In this document: positions 23,565 through 35,829 of the stretch, one piece after another
Layout of the letters: each line of letters opens with the position of its first letter
How positions within the stretch are numbered: position 1 is the first letter of the stretch
DNA from: Liquidambar formosana
Lineage: Eukaryota > Streptophyta > Magnoliopsida > Saxifragales > Altingiaceae
Direction of reading: 5' to 3'
DNA: 64,000 bases
Assembly (NCBI GenBank): GCA_039720395.1
Contig: CM077820.1
Location: 54,194,196 to 54,258,195, forward strand
Position numbers and translations under genes: made by a program
Notes under the pieces: model-generated
The model's database searches: none
Seen by the model: the letters and a program-made list of their open reading frames with translations, nothing else
What the model was told of the DNA's origin: nothing

Positions 23565-26058
23565 ATGGGTCATTTTTCCTCCATGTTCAATGGACTGGCG
23601 AGGTCTTTTGCGATCAAAAGGGGGAAGAATTCTGGGAATTGCAGCGTAAGAGAGGCCGTGGAAGCAATGGCGAAAGACGCAAAGAAAAATGACTTGATAT
23701 TGCATTCTTCGGGCATTGTTAGTGTCGATGGTTCGAACAATTTTGCCTCGGTTTTCTCGAAGAGAGGCCAGAAAGGAGTGAACCAGGATTGCTTCATTGT
23801 GTGGGAGGTATGCGTTAAACATTGACGTTTCTATCATCTTTTGCTCCGTTTGATTGCCCAGAAATAGTAGGAAAAAAGAAGAAAACTCCGAATCTGGCCT
23901 GTTTGGGAATTTTAAGAGCATGTTGTTTTTTATGGTTTTATGTTTCCTATACCAAAATCAGCAACCGATAACACTTTTTTTGTTCTTTGAAATTAATAGT
24001 GAGTAGAAAACAGTTTTCGAGAACACGTTGCCAAACTTGTTTTCTGTTTATTTTCTATTTTTGGGGACTTTGAGAATCGAAAACTGTTTTTTCCTTCTAC
24101 ATGAGGGAATGCATGAAAAAGTGGTTTTTCTTTGTTTTAAATTGATGTACGCATGCAATTTGGTTTTCGAATAGCAGGAATTTGGATGCCAAGAGGACAT
24201 GATCTTTTGTGGGATTTTTGACGGGCACGGTCCATGGGGCCATTTTGTGGCTAAAATGGTCAGAGAATCGTTGCCTTCATCGTTGCTGTGTAATTGGCAG
24301 GAGGCTGTTGCTCAATCCTCACTTGACTTAGACTCTGATAAGAAGCTCCATCCGTTCAATATATGGAAGCATTCTTTCTTACAGACTTGTGCTTCTATTG
24401 ATCGGGAGCTCGAGCAACATCGTAAAATCGATTCATTCAACAGCGGAACAACTTCCTTGACAATTGTCAGACAGGTAACAGAAGTTCCTAATGTCCATTA
24501 TAGGATGAATTCCATATAGCAGAAGCAAGCAAGAGGTGTCGAAAAAGGGTGGTTCACTGAATTGGCTTGCTTAAAATGTAGACTTCAAAGATATCTTTCT
24601 AGGGAAGTTAAAAAAATTTGCGTAGCATTTCTAGGGAAAAATGAGTAAGCATTAGCATGAATCTTATCCAAATTGATGTTATGCTAGGGTGACATCATTT
24701 TCGTTGCAAATGTTGGCGACTCCCGTGCAGTTTTGGCCACCACTTCTGATGATGGCAGCGTAGTACCAGTTCAACTTACCATTGATTTCAAGCCCAATCT
24801 ACCTCGTTAGTTCCTCCCTCTCTAGTCTCTCCAAAAAATGAATAAATAAATAGAGGGTTTTTATGAATCCTTACACTTCTGTTAATTTTTTTTTGCAGAG
24901 GAGCAAGAGCGGATAATTCAGAACAATGGACGGGTGTTCTGTTTAGAAGATGAGCCAGGGGTGCACAGGGTCTGGCTGCCAGATGAGGAATCACCAGGAT
25001 TAGCAATGTCTAGAGCCTTTGGGGACTACTGCGTGAAGGGTTTTGGACTTATCTCTGTGCCAGAAGTGACACAAAGGAACATAACCAGCCGAGACCAATT
25101 TGTTGTGATGGCAACTGATGGGGTACGCATTTTTAATGATTTGTGGTTTCAGGTTTTTCACAGCCATACAAAGCTAAATTTGCAATCACTAACCAAAAAC
25201 GGTTTTTTTTCCCCCTTAATTTACTTGTCTAGAATTTTAAAACTGTGAAAAAATCGATCAAATTACTACGGCTTTCGCAAAAGAGCATAACATGGTTGCT
25301 GCCCCCGTTATAGCATTGGCTCATATTATTACCTATGAAAATAATAGAGGCCAATATAAAGAGAAGCGTTGGGATAGGGGGATACACATGTTGACACAAT
25401 TTTTAATTACTCTTATCTGTGACTCATCTTTTGTGAAACCCGATATTGGATTAGATAGCTGTCCCATGGAGGCCATGCGTGCCAAAAAATTATGACCCTT
25501 TTACACAACATTTCCATAATTGATTTTCATTGGCAGTTGTCATCGAAATGCTTGTCGCATCAAAAACTCAATTTCATGACTACAACCATTTAAGTACACC
25601 AAATATTCCATTTAAGCACAAATGAAAACCATTACTTCCTTGCGTAGATCATGTCATCTCAGATCGAAAACTGGTTGTTATTGCTGGTTGCGTTCATCTA
25701 AACGATCCATTTTGCGACATAAAAAAATGATAGTACTGCCTGAGAGTTTATTGAATCTTCTATTTGGTTTGCCCTTTAGGTATGGGATGTTATCTCCAAC
25801 CAAGAAGCAGTGCAAATTGTATCTTCAACACCAGACAGGGCAAAGTCGGCTAAACGTCTGGTAGAGTGCGCCGCTCTTGCATGGAAACACAAGAGGCGTG
25901 GAATCGCAATGGATGATATTTCAGCCATTTGTCTTTTTTTTCAGACTCCCACTTTATCTCATCAGGTTCATGCAAACTGTTACAACGGCGAAAGTAGCAA
26001 TGTAAATGAGCATTTTTTTTTCTTTTTCCCCATATATTGGAATGTTGATTTTGTGTAG
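23565..26058 (+). CDS. Clade E protein phosphatase 2C, EGR type, 5 exons
   Basis: This is a metal-dependent Ser/Thr phosphatase; the closest known group is the Arabidopsis EGR (clade E growth-regulating) phosphatases, plasma-membrane regulators of growth under drought. Exons are 23565-23807, 24178-24474, 24688-24805, 24899-25122 and 25780-26058, about 386 residues. The start gives MGHFSS, with Gly2 and Ser6 suitable for N-myristoylation. Metal and catalytic motifs are intact: DGHGPWG (D96), SGTT (about 170), GDSRAV (about 190), SPGLAMSRAFGD and ATDG followed by VWD (D293, D297). The acceptor at 24177 is preferred over one three bases upstream because it keeps family spacing. The tail after AICLFF is not family-like and reads into a run of Phe from a T tract. 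A donor-like GTAAATGAG at about 26002 could give another C-terminus, so the exact end is uncertain. Confidence 0.9.
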
Positions 26059-26910
26059 TTGATTAGATGTGTGTTCATGCATGTGACGCCGATATAATGT
26101 CCCTTTTTGCTAGTTAAGCTGTGAAATTATTAGGAATCTCAGACAATTGTGATGCCTTGAAGATAATGCAGCAGGCCCAGCAGGGAGTATATGTCCAAAC
26201 TCCAAATTGAGGGGAAGCTACCTTCCTTCTTTTCCAGTATGGGAAGGGCACTAATATAGGAATCAAGCTGATTATCTGCTTCATGTAACTCATGTTGGCC
26301 ATGTGCAAATACTAAGACATGCCTCGTCTATCTCCTCTGGCAGAAGTAACAGTTCCTTATTTTTCTACATTTGATTTTCCGGTGAAACAAACAGGCACCA
26401 AATCATGTGTTTTTGGTCTGGCACATTGCGAAACATAAAGGCAGGGGAGGAATTAATAGGCACCGGCCCTGTGTTGTTTTGTTTTTGCTATTTGCCAACA
26501 GGGTTATACAAACTTTCAGCCTAACTAATTTCTTAGAACATAGGATAAGCCCTGTGGGTTCGGATCCTCTCCAGTGGTTTAATGTCCAGTTTCTCTCCAT
26601 TTCACAGCTGGAGAGAAGCCACATTTGCCAAGGCAGATCCAATTGCTTAGGTGCTGCCACATCATCCAGTCTAAAAAACGTCCCCCAATGTCTTCCGTTT
26701 CTTAACGTTAAATGAAGTACCAAACCTCCAGCAACCCATAATCTTCATCATTTATGTTTTTTGCTCCCGATTCCCCTTTCACTAATATTGCTGGCAGAAA
26801 GTGACCATTAGTTGGGAAGATGCTGACAAGCCCATCAAAAGAGATGGAAATGAATGTGTTATATTGTTGTACTTAAAGGAAATAGTGGTGAAATCACCAG
26901 GCAATGGAGA

Positions 26911-27250
26911 TTTTCCGGCAAATCATGCCAAAGAAAATGAGCGGAAATTGAGTCTTCTTCGTCTTTCTTTCTTTTATTTTTAATTTTTTATTTTTATTTT
27001 ATTTGTTCTCTCTTTACCCAAAATATTTTATTTAGGTGGAAAAAACCCTTGTTTTGTTGGCGGGCTGATCGAATTTACAAGTTGGAATTCAATGACGGCA
27101 AATCTTGCCGCAAAAGATGACTAAAAATTGGGTATTTTTCTTCTTAGTTTTTTGTTCCCTCTACCCAAAATTGGATACTATGGTGAAAAAAATCCATTAT
27201 TATGTTGCCAGGATAATCGGATTTATAGGTTGGAATTTGATATGCCGACA
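26911..27250. repeat. Diverged tandem duplication, period about 180 bp
   Basis: Copies starting at about 26911 and 27091 both run from CGGCAAATC(A/T)TGCC through TCTxTACCCAAAAT to a GATxGxATTTA-(C/T)A-GTTGGAATT end. A third partial start (GATATGCCGAC) follows at about 27239. They are not identical, so the duplication is old. Confidence 0.75.
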
Positions 27251-27667
27251 GGTGAGTCGTGGTAAGGAGGTGGGGAAAGGCATCATCGTTTGCCTCTTGG
27301 CCATGATAAGCGATAACTTATAAGATAACACCATTTAGTTTATTTTAAGTTTCTAGCTTTGCCCTTTATTCTATTTTCTTTAATCGTAGCAAAAGAATGG
27401 CCGTTAGATTTCATAGGAACGACGTGAGCCATAAAATGGAGACAACTAGACACTTAATGATTGGAGGGGATCTAAACCCAAGGCCTGTGCTCATGCTTAG
27501 AATAGACTCAACTAGTGACTAGTCTCCAAAGGGTGTGAAAAGTCAAACTTAAGATCTTCTACTTCTTGAAGAAACTTCTGCCTTCAAGAACCATTATTCC
27601 ATTGCTTGAAGTTAATCACTTGTGAGAGTTGATATTGTGTATGTGTAAAAATGGTAATTAAATAATA

Positions 27668-27698
<31 letters not shown>

Positions 27699-30289
27699 TA
27701 GGCTAAGCACACAAAGAACACATCGCAATACACAATGGAAGAAACCCACATAGACGACATAGCCCGAATGGCTAGCCCAAGAATAAAGCAGTGTTCATTA
27801 GGACTGGCCGGCCTGGAACGGCGAATGCGTCCACCCGGTCCCTTTTCCAATTTGGTCATTTACTTGGGCTGTTTAGGGTTGAAGCCCGTATTAACCTGCC
27901 CTTCTGAAACGGCCTATCACGATTTAAGGCCCATTTTCTTAGTTTTTTGGGCTAGGCGAAAGGCCCTTGGGCTTGGAGGAGTATCTCGACTTACACTTGT
28001 TCCACCTTTCCTCTGTGTTGGTTTGAGAGAACCAGTTTGCAAAAATCCAGAAATTCAAGAGCCCAGTTGAGAGACAACAAGAAGGTTAAGAAAGAAACAT
28101 TATCCTTTGATTGTACATGCTCGATTATGTGTGTTAGCAAAAAATAAAAAGAATGTTTGAAGATATAAGGTCTTACATCAATTAGCTAAGGTTGGCCTTA
28201 ATAGTGTATAAAGTTCCACTTCTCTTTCAACAGGTTAAGCCCTTTTGGAGGTTGAGTGTGAATTAATTTTATGGGCTCTTAAACCCCTTCCAGTCATGTC
28301 GTTTATATGTATTTCTTCATTTGTGGATGTGTTACAGAGACAATCTACCAAGTTTGATTTGCATTTGCAACAAGTCCACGACTCCTTGAAAATTCCTACT
28401 CCAAATTACAACGTCAATCTAATGAAATGCCAATTTTAGTTGCACTATGAAGTTTAGACATTCCTTCTAGTGTTTTAACACTTGCACATTGTCGTCGTAG
28501 AATTCTACCGAGTTTTCTGCTATCTCTAACAATTGCAACACACTAAACCTCTATGAAACCAAAACATTAGGAATAGACAATGGGTTTTTAGTCTAATATC
28601 ATCTCTTCCCCTCTTGTGAGGAGAAGTATAGGGTTCAAGTATAAGCCCAACAACTCCCCCCCCCCCCCCCAAAAAAAAAAAACAAAAAACAAAAAACACT
28701 TCGTAAATAAATAAATTTGTTGTGGAGCTTTCACCTTCTCCATTGGGTTAGGGTGTAGGGTTCTCTATCACCCCTTCTCTCTCTTTTTTTTTTTCTTTGT
28801 CAGATGATAGGAGAACACGCTCTGACCCATGTAGAACTAAAAACCAAATTTTCTACAAAAAAAAAAAAAAAAAAAAAAAGAGAGGGGAAGGGATTAACAC
28901 ATTAATTGGGTTCTAACCCGTGAGGCTAGATCTTTACTTTTGATTAATGTACAAGGCGCCACAGTTCATAGTTGAAATAGTTGAGAGCTCATAGCAAATC
29001 TTAATCTTTTTAGTATGCTTGATACAGCCGGCAAACCAATGAAACCATGTTATATGAGAGTACAAACATGTAAATCTAAACGTGACATTTTACTATTGAC
29101 ACATCACATCTGTTCATCACGTGATGTGTTCGTCATATGAAATTATTTCTAAAAAAATTAAAAATTAAAAATAAATAAATCTTCTTACTCAAATGACATG
29201 ATATTATCACATCAAGTCATTATTATGAAAAATGTTTTTTTTTATTTTTTTATTATGTGTATGTGGAAGTTAAGCGTATTCGTGTTTCAGATTAATTTGG
29301 TTTTTGAGTAATTTTACTAAACCAAAACAAACCACACTATAAACCAAACCAAATTGAAAACTATCGATTTGGTTCTATTTAATTTTGTTTTTCTCTATTA
29401 AGTAATAACAAATTATCGATAATTAATATACATAATAAAATAAAAATAATTAATAATCTAAATTATTTTAATAAAAATTATATACATTAAATATTATAAA
29501 TAAATAAAAAACCATTAAACATGATATCAGAATGAAAATACGTTAAAATAAACATGTCATAAAGTCATTATCACGTACAATGTGCACACCGACCTTTTTC
29601 CGTGGAGAGGAGAGTTAAGGCACGCGCCATGCCTGTGGAGTGGTTGAGAAAGGTTGTGGCGGAAGAGACAGGTGGCATCTAGGCTGTAATGAGGTAAGTG
29701 AGGTGACAGGTCACCACTCATGTGTTTAGCTTGGAGTTGCTAAACTTTCAAAAAATGTCATAAATGCACAAGACAGATGGCCTCTCCCTTCTCTCTTTCT
29801 CTTATCTTCTCGAGTTCTCGTTCAAAAGCGAAAGAGACGTAACGGTTCTGACAATGGTGACCACGGGGCACTTTCGGAGGGGGTATTCTTCTCCTACCAT
29901 ACCCACAAATGCCTCCATCACCTTCACCAATCCTCCAACGTGGTACCCATTTTGCTTAGACAGATATTAAAGTTAATAAATAAATAAATAAGAAAAATTT
30001 TAAAGAGTTGTATTCCTTTTGCCTAAATTTACTTCGTTCAATTAATGTAATAACTCAGATAAAATATAATAATAATAAAAAAAAAACTAATGTGATGGTT
30101 AACATGACAATCATATTGAACTATTTTAAAGATTAATTAGCTAAAGTGATTGTTTCGTCAGTTTAATACAGTAGTTTGACGAGTAAATTTTAGCAAACAA
30201 GTTGAGTTATATAATATTGCGCTTCTAAATTAGTTCATTTTTGAAAAAATTTGGTTGATGGTTGGCTCTAAAAGGAGGTTGAACTCGAA

Positions 30290-30326
<37 letters not shown>

Positions 30327-30641
30327 TGTTAAAATCTTTATTGTTTTCTTTCACCTTTTGGTTTGAAAATTAGTAAATTGACCACTAAACAATGATAATG
30401 GTAAGTTAAAATTATTGATAGACCCATAGTAGTGTCAAAAATTTATACATAATTTTTTGAAAAAATTATACTATATCCCTAAACCCTTTAAATAAAATTA
30501 AAAAAAAAAAAGAAAGAAAGAAATAGAAGACATTTTTTATCAATATAAGCCATTGGATTTGTCGTGTGACAGTTACATGAGAGTTCATTTTATTCAGTTT
30601 GTTGATTTGTCACTCTTTGAAAAGGGTATAGTGCCACACTG

Positions 30642-30955
30642 GGTTATGTTTGGTGTGCCTGGATTGGTGGTCGGATAGGATAAACATATCATTCTTATGT
30701 GTTTGTTACTCTTTTCAAAGAAAAGATACATTATCCGTAAGATAATTATATCCTCCATAGGTAGGAGATAATAAACCCCTTGGAGAGAGAGGTGACATAT
30801 TTTTATCTTAAGATATTATCTCATTTAAAAGAAATAAGGGGATAGAAAAATATTCAAGAGACCATCTTTCCCATTTCAATCAAAGCAACTAAAAACTACT
30901 TCATCTAATAATTTTATTATATCCAACCTTTTAATCTAGTGTATCAAACATAGCC
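30642..30955. mobile_element. MITE-like element with 18-20 bp inverted ends
   Basis: The left end is GGTTATGTTTGGTGTGCC and the right end TGTATCAAACATAGCC, which are imperfect inverted repeats about 314 bp apart. The interior is AT-rich with no coding capacity. The (C)TATGTTTGG end is common in hAT- and Harbinger-derived plant MITEs. No clear target duplication was seen. Confidence 0.55.
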
Positions 30956-31560
30956 TAAGAGTTTAGTTGTCTACTACCCTAGGTAGTGGGAGTACAATTA
31001 ATAGGATGAAAATGGACCAAACTTGAATGGGGCAAATTGTAAATTTGCCTTTAAATTTTCCATCAAAAAGTGAGACTTGAATGGGCAAGACCACCTATTA
31101 TTCGTGATCTGAGGACCACTTGATTTCGTCGGCAACCTCCATTGAAGGGTTCAACATTCACCACCTTTTTATGTGCATTACTTCCCAATAACACCTCCCC
31201 CAGTTAAGCATGTAAATCTAAAGTACCCATGCTATCTAGAAAGTGGCCTATGGGGGGCCCTTACTTTCAATTTTCAACATTTCCTTCCTCTTTACTCGCC
31301 AAAATTTTTAAATATTTATCTTTTAGACGTCTTACAATTTTCAATATTTAAAATGGTTACATTGTTGGCAAAAAATTAAAAAATAAAAAATAACTTCTTT
31401 TGACTCGAAAATTGAATTGAAACCATCTGTTCGATTAATTGAATTTAGCCAATTCACGTGAAACTCAAAAAAGTTTTGGTTTAATGATGACAGCCATTTT
31501 TATATTAGACATTAGAAAATGTCTTCAAGTCCGAGCTGAACGGTTAAACTAATATACTTA

Positions 31561-31780
31561 CTATCTAATAAGTGGGACATAGCAATGAGAATTTTAAATT
31601 TTGTGAAAGCATTTCATATTTTCATCTTAAACATGTTTTTTTTTTTTTGTGCTTTTATTATTATTATATACGCTTACGATCTACTAAGTGGGATATATAC
31701 AGCAATGAGAATTTGAAATTTCATGAAAGCATTTCATCTTGAACATGTTTTTTATTTCGGGTGATTTTGTTGTGCATTTA
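31561..31780. repeat. Tandem duplication, period about 120 bp
   Basis: The block CTA(T)CTAATAAGTGGGAxAT followed by AGCAATGAGAATTT, GTGAAAGCATTTCAT and AACATGTTTTTT appears at about 31561-31643 and again at about 31680-31752. A T run and ATT repeats separate the copies. Confidence 0.75.
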
Positions 31781-32605
31781 TTACCCTTTTTTTTAATTTG
31801 TCTCCAACACCTAGAAAATAAGTAACATGTTACTCACGTTAATGGAAACACACCCAATTTGGTTGTGATCAATATCCCAGCTAAAATGGGAAGTTCTGGT
31901 TAATGGGTTGAGGCACCCTCTTCGTAGCCTTTTCTTTTGTTATATTAGAGGGGATTCAACTTGTAGACTACCCACACCCACATCCTATTCAAATACCACT
32001 AGGTCACAATTTAATTTGTGAACTTGATTTGTTAGAGGTATTATGGCATGTTTGTTTGATCCGAATCAAGAGGAATTGGGAGAATAGGAATGGAATGGAT
32101 TGACACCATTTAAATCTCATATATTCCACACCATTAAGAGCATCTCCAAGAGCATCTCCAAAGGAAGTACAAATCTAATAAAATGACTTCAAAGAGGTAG
32201 GGAAGTTGAAAACTAAGAGGAGGAGGTAGCCAATAATATTTTGGGAATATAAAATTGAGGATTGTAAAAGACAGGTTGAATCTTGTGAGAGTGTGGGAGG
32301 GTATGGTTAAGAAAAAGATACTATTACAAAAATCAAGTTTGATACCTCCCTTAAAAGTGCAACATTTGCAAGTAGGCAAACTATCACATGGGTTTTCAAA
32401 TGACACATTTGCTGCCAAAATTTGCTTCCTCCTCTCAACTTATGAATTTTTCAATGGAAAATATTACTCCATCTATCTTTTATTCGCTTTTCACTGCTCA
32501 TCCTGTGTTAAAAGTAGATAGGTACAAAATGAAAAAAAGATTTCAATATGAAAAAAAAAGAGAGGAAAAACCGATACATAGGGTGGATGGCAAATGGTTT
32601 AAGGT

Positions 32606-32825
32606 GAGTATAGGGTTCAATGCTGAGTTCAAAGAACTCAATATCGTACTGAACACATCAGCATTGTTGGACGATGATTCAAACGATACAAATTAAAAAT
32701 TGGAAAAATTAGACATTGGGAGATCATTTTAATCACCACTTTTTCTCCTTTTAATCTCGTCTGTTCAAACCGTCATCCAACAGTATTGATCTAACTCAGC
32801 ATTGAGTGTACGCTGGTTTAAGGTG
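32606..32825. repeat. Imperfect inverted repeat of about 210 bp
   Basis: The left arm contains GGTTCAATGCTGAGTTC and CAGCATTGTTGGACGATGAT. The right arm contains ATCCAACAGTATTGAT and AACTCAGCATTGAGTG in inverted order. This looks like a diverged foldback MITE. Confidence 0.55.
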
Positions 32826-33107
32826 GGTGGTGTTCTCCAATTATATCCGAATTCCATATGGGATACAGGTCAAAATCTCATCATCAATTAAGCCTACGCG
32901 CGACCGAAAGAGACAAGTGACGTGTGAAGCACTGCATGTAACGCGATTGGGCTTTAGCAATAGCATGATCGTGAAAGCGCCTAATCACGATATATCGTGA
33001 AGACGATGAAAGCCAAAATACCATACCGTGGCCAAAAAAAAAGGGTGGTAGTCCAACGAGTTAGTGCGGGTGAAAGCGACAGTATCATTGAATGGACGTT
33101 AGTACCG

Positions 33108-33300
33108 AATATTCACTAGATTTGATTACTGGTTTCGATTCCGCAAAGACGCCCTCTCAAGCACTTTTTCTAAGCAATGACATAATCGCAACCCCACCTA
33201 CTTATCACTTCGTCCTTATACTATATAAGCACATTGACTTATCACCGATAGGTCTGTCTGGGCATCGCCAAGACTCCTCCAAAACGCAGAGGACAAAATT
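33108..33300 (+). promoter_or_regulatory. Diverged copy of the TPR promoter about 2 kb upstream of the gene
   Basis: This block parallels 35184-35370 in order and spacing. Both have GAATAT near the start, GGTTTxGxxTCC, a CCCTCTC word, CACTTATCAC or ACTTATCAC, a TATATAA-type TATA box (33222-33228 here), GACTTATCAC(C/T)GATAGGT, and AAAACGCA near the end. The start codon and first exon are not repeated after it, so only the promoter part was duplicated. Confidence 0.7.
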
Positions 33301-33903
33301 GCGAACCGGAAGGTGGGAGAGATAATATTGAAGAAATTATAATAAATGGGTAAATGACATATAATTTAAATTTAAAGTCAAAGTTGAATATCATAAGGAA
33401 ATTATAAAAAATAGTGGTACACCGATCTTCTACAGTAGAACACCCTCCATGATAAAAAAAAGAAAAAGAAAGAGAGATCTTATTCTTTTATTTATTTGTT
33501 AGACGATGTAATTAAAAGAGATAAAAATTAAATAATGAAATGATTTTCTAGATGAAATATTAAGATCATGTGCTTTAAGAAACACACTATACACATTGTT
33601 TGAAAAAGAAAAAGAAGAAACTTGCCCATCATCTTTATTTATTATTAGAACATTAAACTAAGAAGAAGACAGCTAGTATTAGATAATTGGATAAACTTGT
33701 CATCTTTATTTATTTATAATAAAGGATTATGAAGATTTGGGCATCTGCATGTGAATTTCTTGCAATTATAATTCTTAAGGCATTGATGATTTTTGGGCTT
33801 TTAACAGTCCAACGGCTCCATGAAGCCATCCACCACTGACCTGCATCAAAATTACAAAGCTTGTGAATATGTATTTGCCTATGTAAATATATGTGCATGG
33901 GTC

Positions 33904-34264
33904 AGGATCAACATACACAATTTTTTTATACAAATTTTTACCAAAGTGTTTAGATAACTAGACCCTTCTCCAATTTCTATTTTGCAAAACCCATTACTGG
34001 ATTAGATAGTCTTCTCACATAAGTCATGCATGCAAAAAATCAAATTCATCTTAAATTCAGAATCGATTCATCTATAAATGTGAGATTTTTAATGATTAAA
34101 AAGATAAGTTTTGGATCGAATGACAATAGATCTTTGATTAACTTGATTTTTTGTATGCATGACTTATGTGGAAAGACTATTTAATCTAACAATGAGTTTC
34201 ACAAAATATAAATTGAAAATTGGTTATCTAAAAATTTGTATGAAAAAGTATGTATATTGATCCT
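33904..34264. mobile_element. Foldback MITE, about 360 bp palindrome
   Basis: The left half starts AGGATCAACATACACA and the right half ends TATATTGATCCT. Long inner stretches also pair, including ATACAAATTTTTA with its complement and ACATAAGTCATGCAT with ATGCATGACTTATGT. Almost the whole element is one large hairpin with an AT-rich loop. No coding capacity. Confidence 0.75.
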
Positions 34265-34761
34265 AATCCTAATTGTATACTCTCATTTATTAAGTTAAAT
34301 AGATAATAAAGAGAATATGTTTTACTCAAGAGTATTGGGCAAAGGTGAAGTGGTTCACCATGATTATTTGCATTTTCATATATGCATTCCATGAGAGAAC
34401 ATATAAGATAGCACTCAAATAAGAGAAACATTAGGAAAAGAGAAAAAATGAAGAGGGAAAAAAATTATTAAAAAAGGATTCTACATGGAAGAAATGGATA
34501 AGAAAAGATAATATTACATAATGAGATAAACGTTAGAAAAAATAAGAAAGAAGTTGTTGGAATTGAACTTTGTATCTATTTAATTTGAAAGAAGTTGTCA
34601 CATAGGCATCACAAGGCTTCTTTTTTTGATTAACTTCGTCATCGCATATTACTTTTATTTTGGATGTGCTACAACAATTGTTTTTTTTTAATTGTAAAAA
34701 TTCAAAGTACACAATTATTATACTATTTCATAACCTCTTTACTATATTGAAAATAAAAATG

Positions 34762-34898
34762 GTTGGGTCTAAATCTACACCCTTTTTTGCTAAATCCACA
34801 CCCTTTATGTTTTATTTTTATACATCTTTTCTCATTTTTACTCATGGGGGTGTGGATTTAGGGAAAAAAAAAAAAAGGGTATGGATTTAGACCCACCA
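34762..34898. repeat. Foldback element of about 137 bp
   Basis: GTTGGGTCTAAATCTACACC on the left pairs with GGATTTAGACCCACC on the right, and a second inner pair of CTAAATCCACACCC and GGGTGTGGATTTAG lies inside. This nested hairpin is typical of a small MITE. Confidence 0.65.
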
Positions 34899-35183
34899 AA
34901 TGAAAATTAAGAAACAAGTGTGTTAATTTATTAATTCTATTAAAAATAATTGAGATGACACAATGCATTAATTATTTATCTAGTGTTCATTGCACCATTA
35001 TTTTGGTAAATTCATTTTCTTCATGCAAATATTGAAAATAAGGCATAGATAAAGGATTGCATTTTTGTTATTTTTTAAACCAGTTTCATCTATAAGTTGA
35101 TTTATTTAAAAATTAATTAGTATTAAAGAATTTGATCAAACCTGGTATAATTTTTAAAATTCCCAAAAGGCCCTCAGACTTGA

Positions 35184-35671
35184 ATATTTGATCACGGGTT
35201 TGGAATCCTTGAAGACCCCCGAACACCCTCTCTAAACCGTCTCACACAACGATACAACACACTACACGCACTTATCACTCGGCCTTATATAATAAGCCCA
35301 GTGACTTATCACTGATAGGTCAGTAGACATAGTTAAAAACTCCTGCAAAACGCATCGAAGATAGCGTCCCCCTCTCTCTCTCTCCTTTATCTTTTCTCTC
35401 TCTCTCATCCGCAGCCTTTCTTATCAAGCTTTCTCCTTCATAACACCACACACAACAAACCCTAGAATCCTCGAAGTTCGAGCTATTCTCTTTTCCCGTC
35501 CTCAAAAACCCTACAAATTTCGAGTTCTGTTTTGGATTCGAACCTGAAGCTGCTCAAATCGTTTCTGTGATTTGTTTGTTTTCAGCTTTTTTCTCGTCGG
35601 ATTTTCATTTCCGGGAAAATTCGACTTGCTTTGTACTTTCCGCCTCTGGATTTGGAATTTGAGGAGAAGGA
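35184..35671 (+). promoter_or_regulatory. Probable core promoter and leader of the TPR gene
   Basis: A TATA-like TATATAA at 35286-35292 is followed after about 70 bases by a CT-rich leader (about 35370-35410) typical of plant 5' UTRs. AAACCCTA-type telo-box words lie at about 35457 and 35505. The main ATG is at 35672. The block around the TATA box has a diverged second copy at 33108-33300. Confidence 0.55.
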
Positions 35672-35758
35672 ATGTCGTCCTTGAGCAGAGAATTGGTGTT
35701 TCTTATACTTCAGTTTCTCGAAGAAGAGAAATTCAAGGAGTCTGTGCACAAGTAAGAG

Positions 35759-35829
<71 letters not shown>

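Larger units (their letters stand above)
26059..33107. other. Gene-poor intergenic region
   Basis: The first few hundred bases are the PP2C 3' flank. I see no conserved protein on either strand. The region holds a roughly 180-bp duplication (26911-27250), several foldback elements, a 120-bp duplication (31561-31780), CT repeats at about 30295-30322 and C-then-A homopolymers at about 28657-28682. A 111-codon open frame at 27735-28070 is more GC-rich than its surroundings and has GGCCCA/GGGCTTGG words, but no recognisable protein. The word AGAGCATCTCCA, a common plant MITE terminus, occurs twice at about 32137-32160 with no matching right end found. Confidence 0.55.

Noticed and set aside
23490..23921. 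143-codon minus-strand frame over PP2C exon 1
   Set aside because: Overlaps a clearly conserved sense exon and has no recognisable protein.
27735..28070. 111-codon open frame in the gene-poor region
   Set aside because: No motif recognised, no splice or promoter context, and nearby repeat sequence; described only in the intergenic entry.
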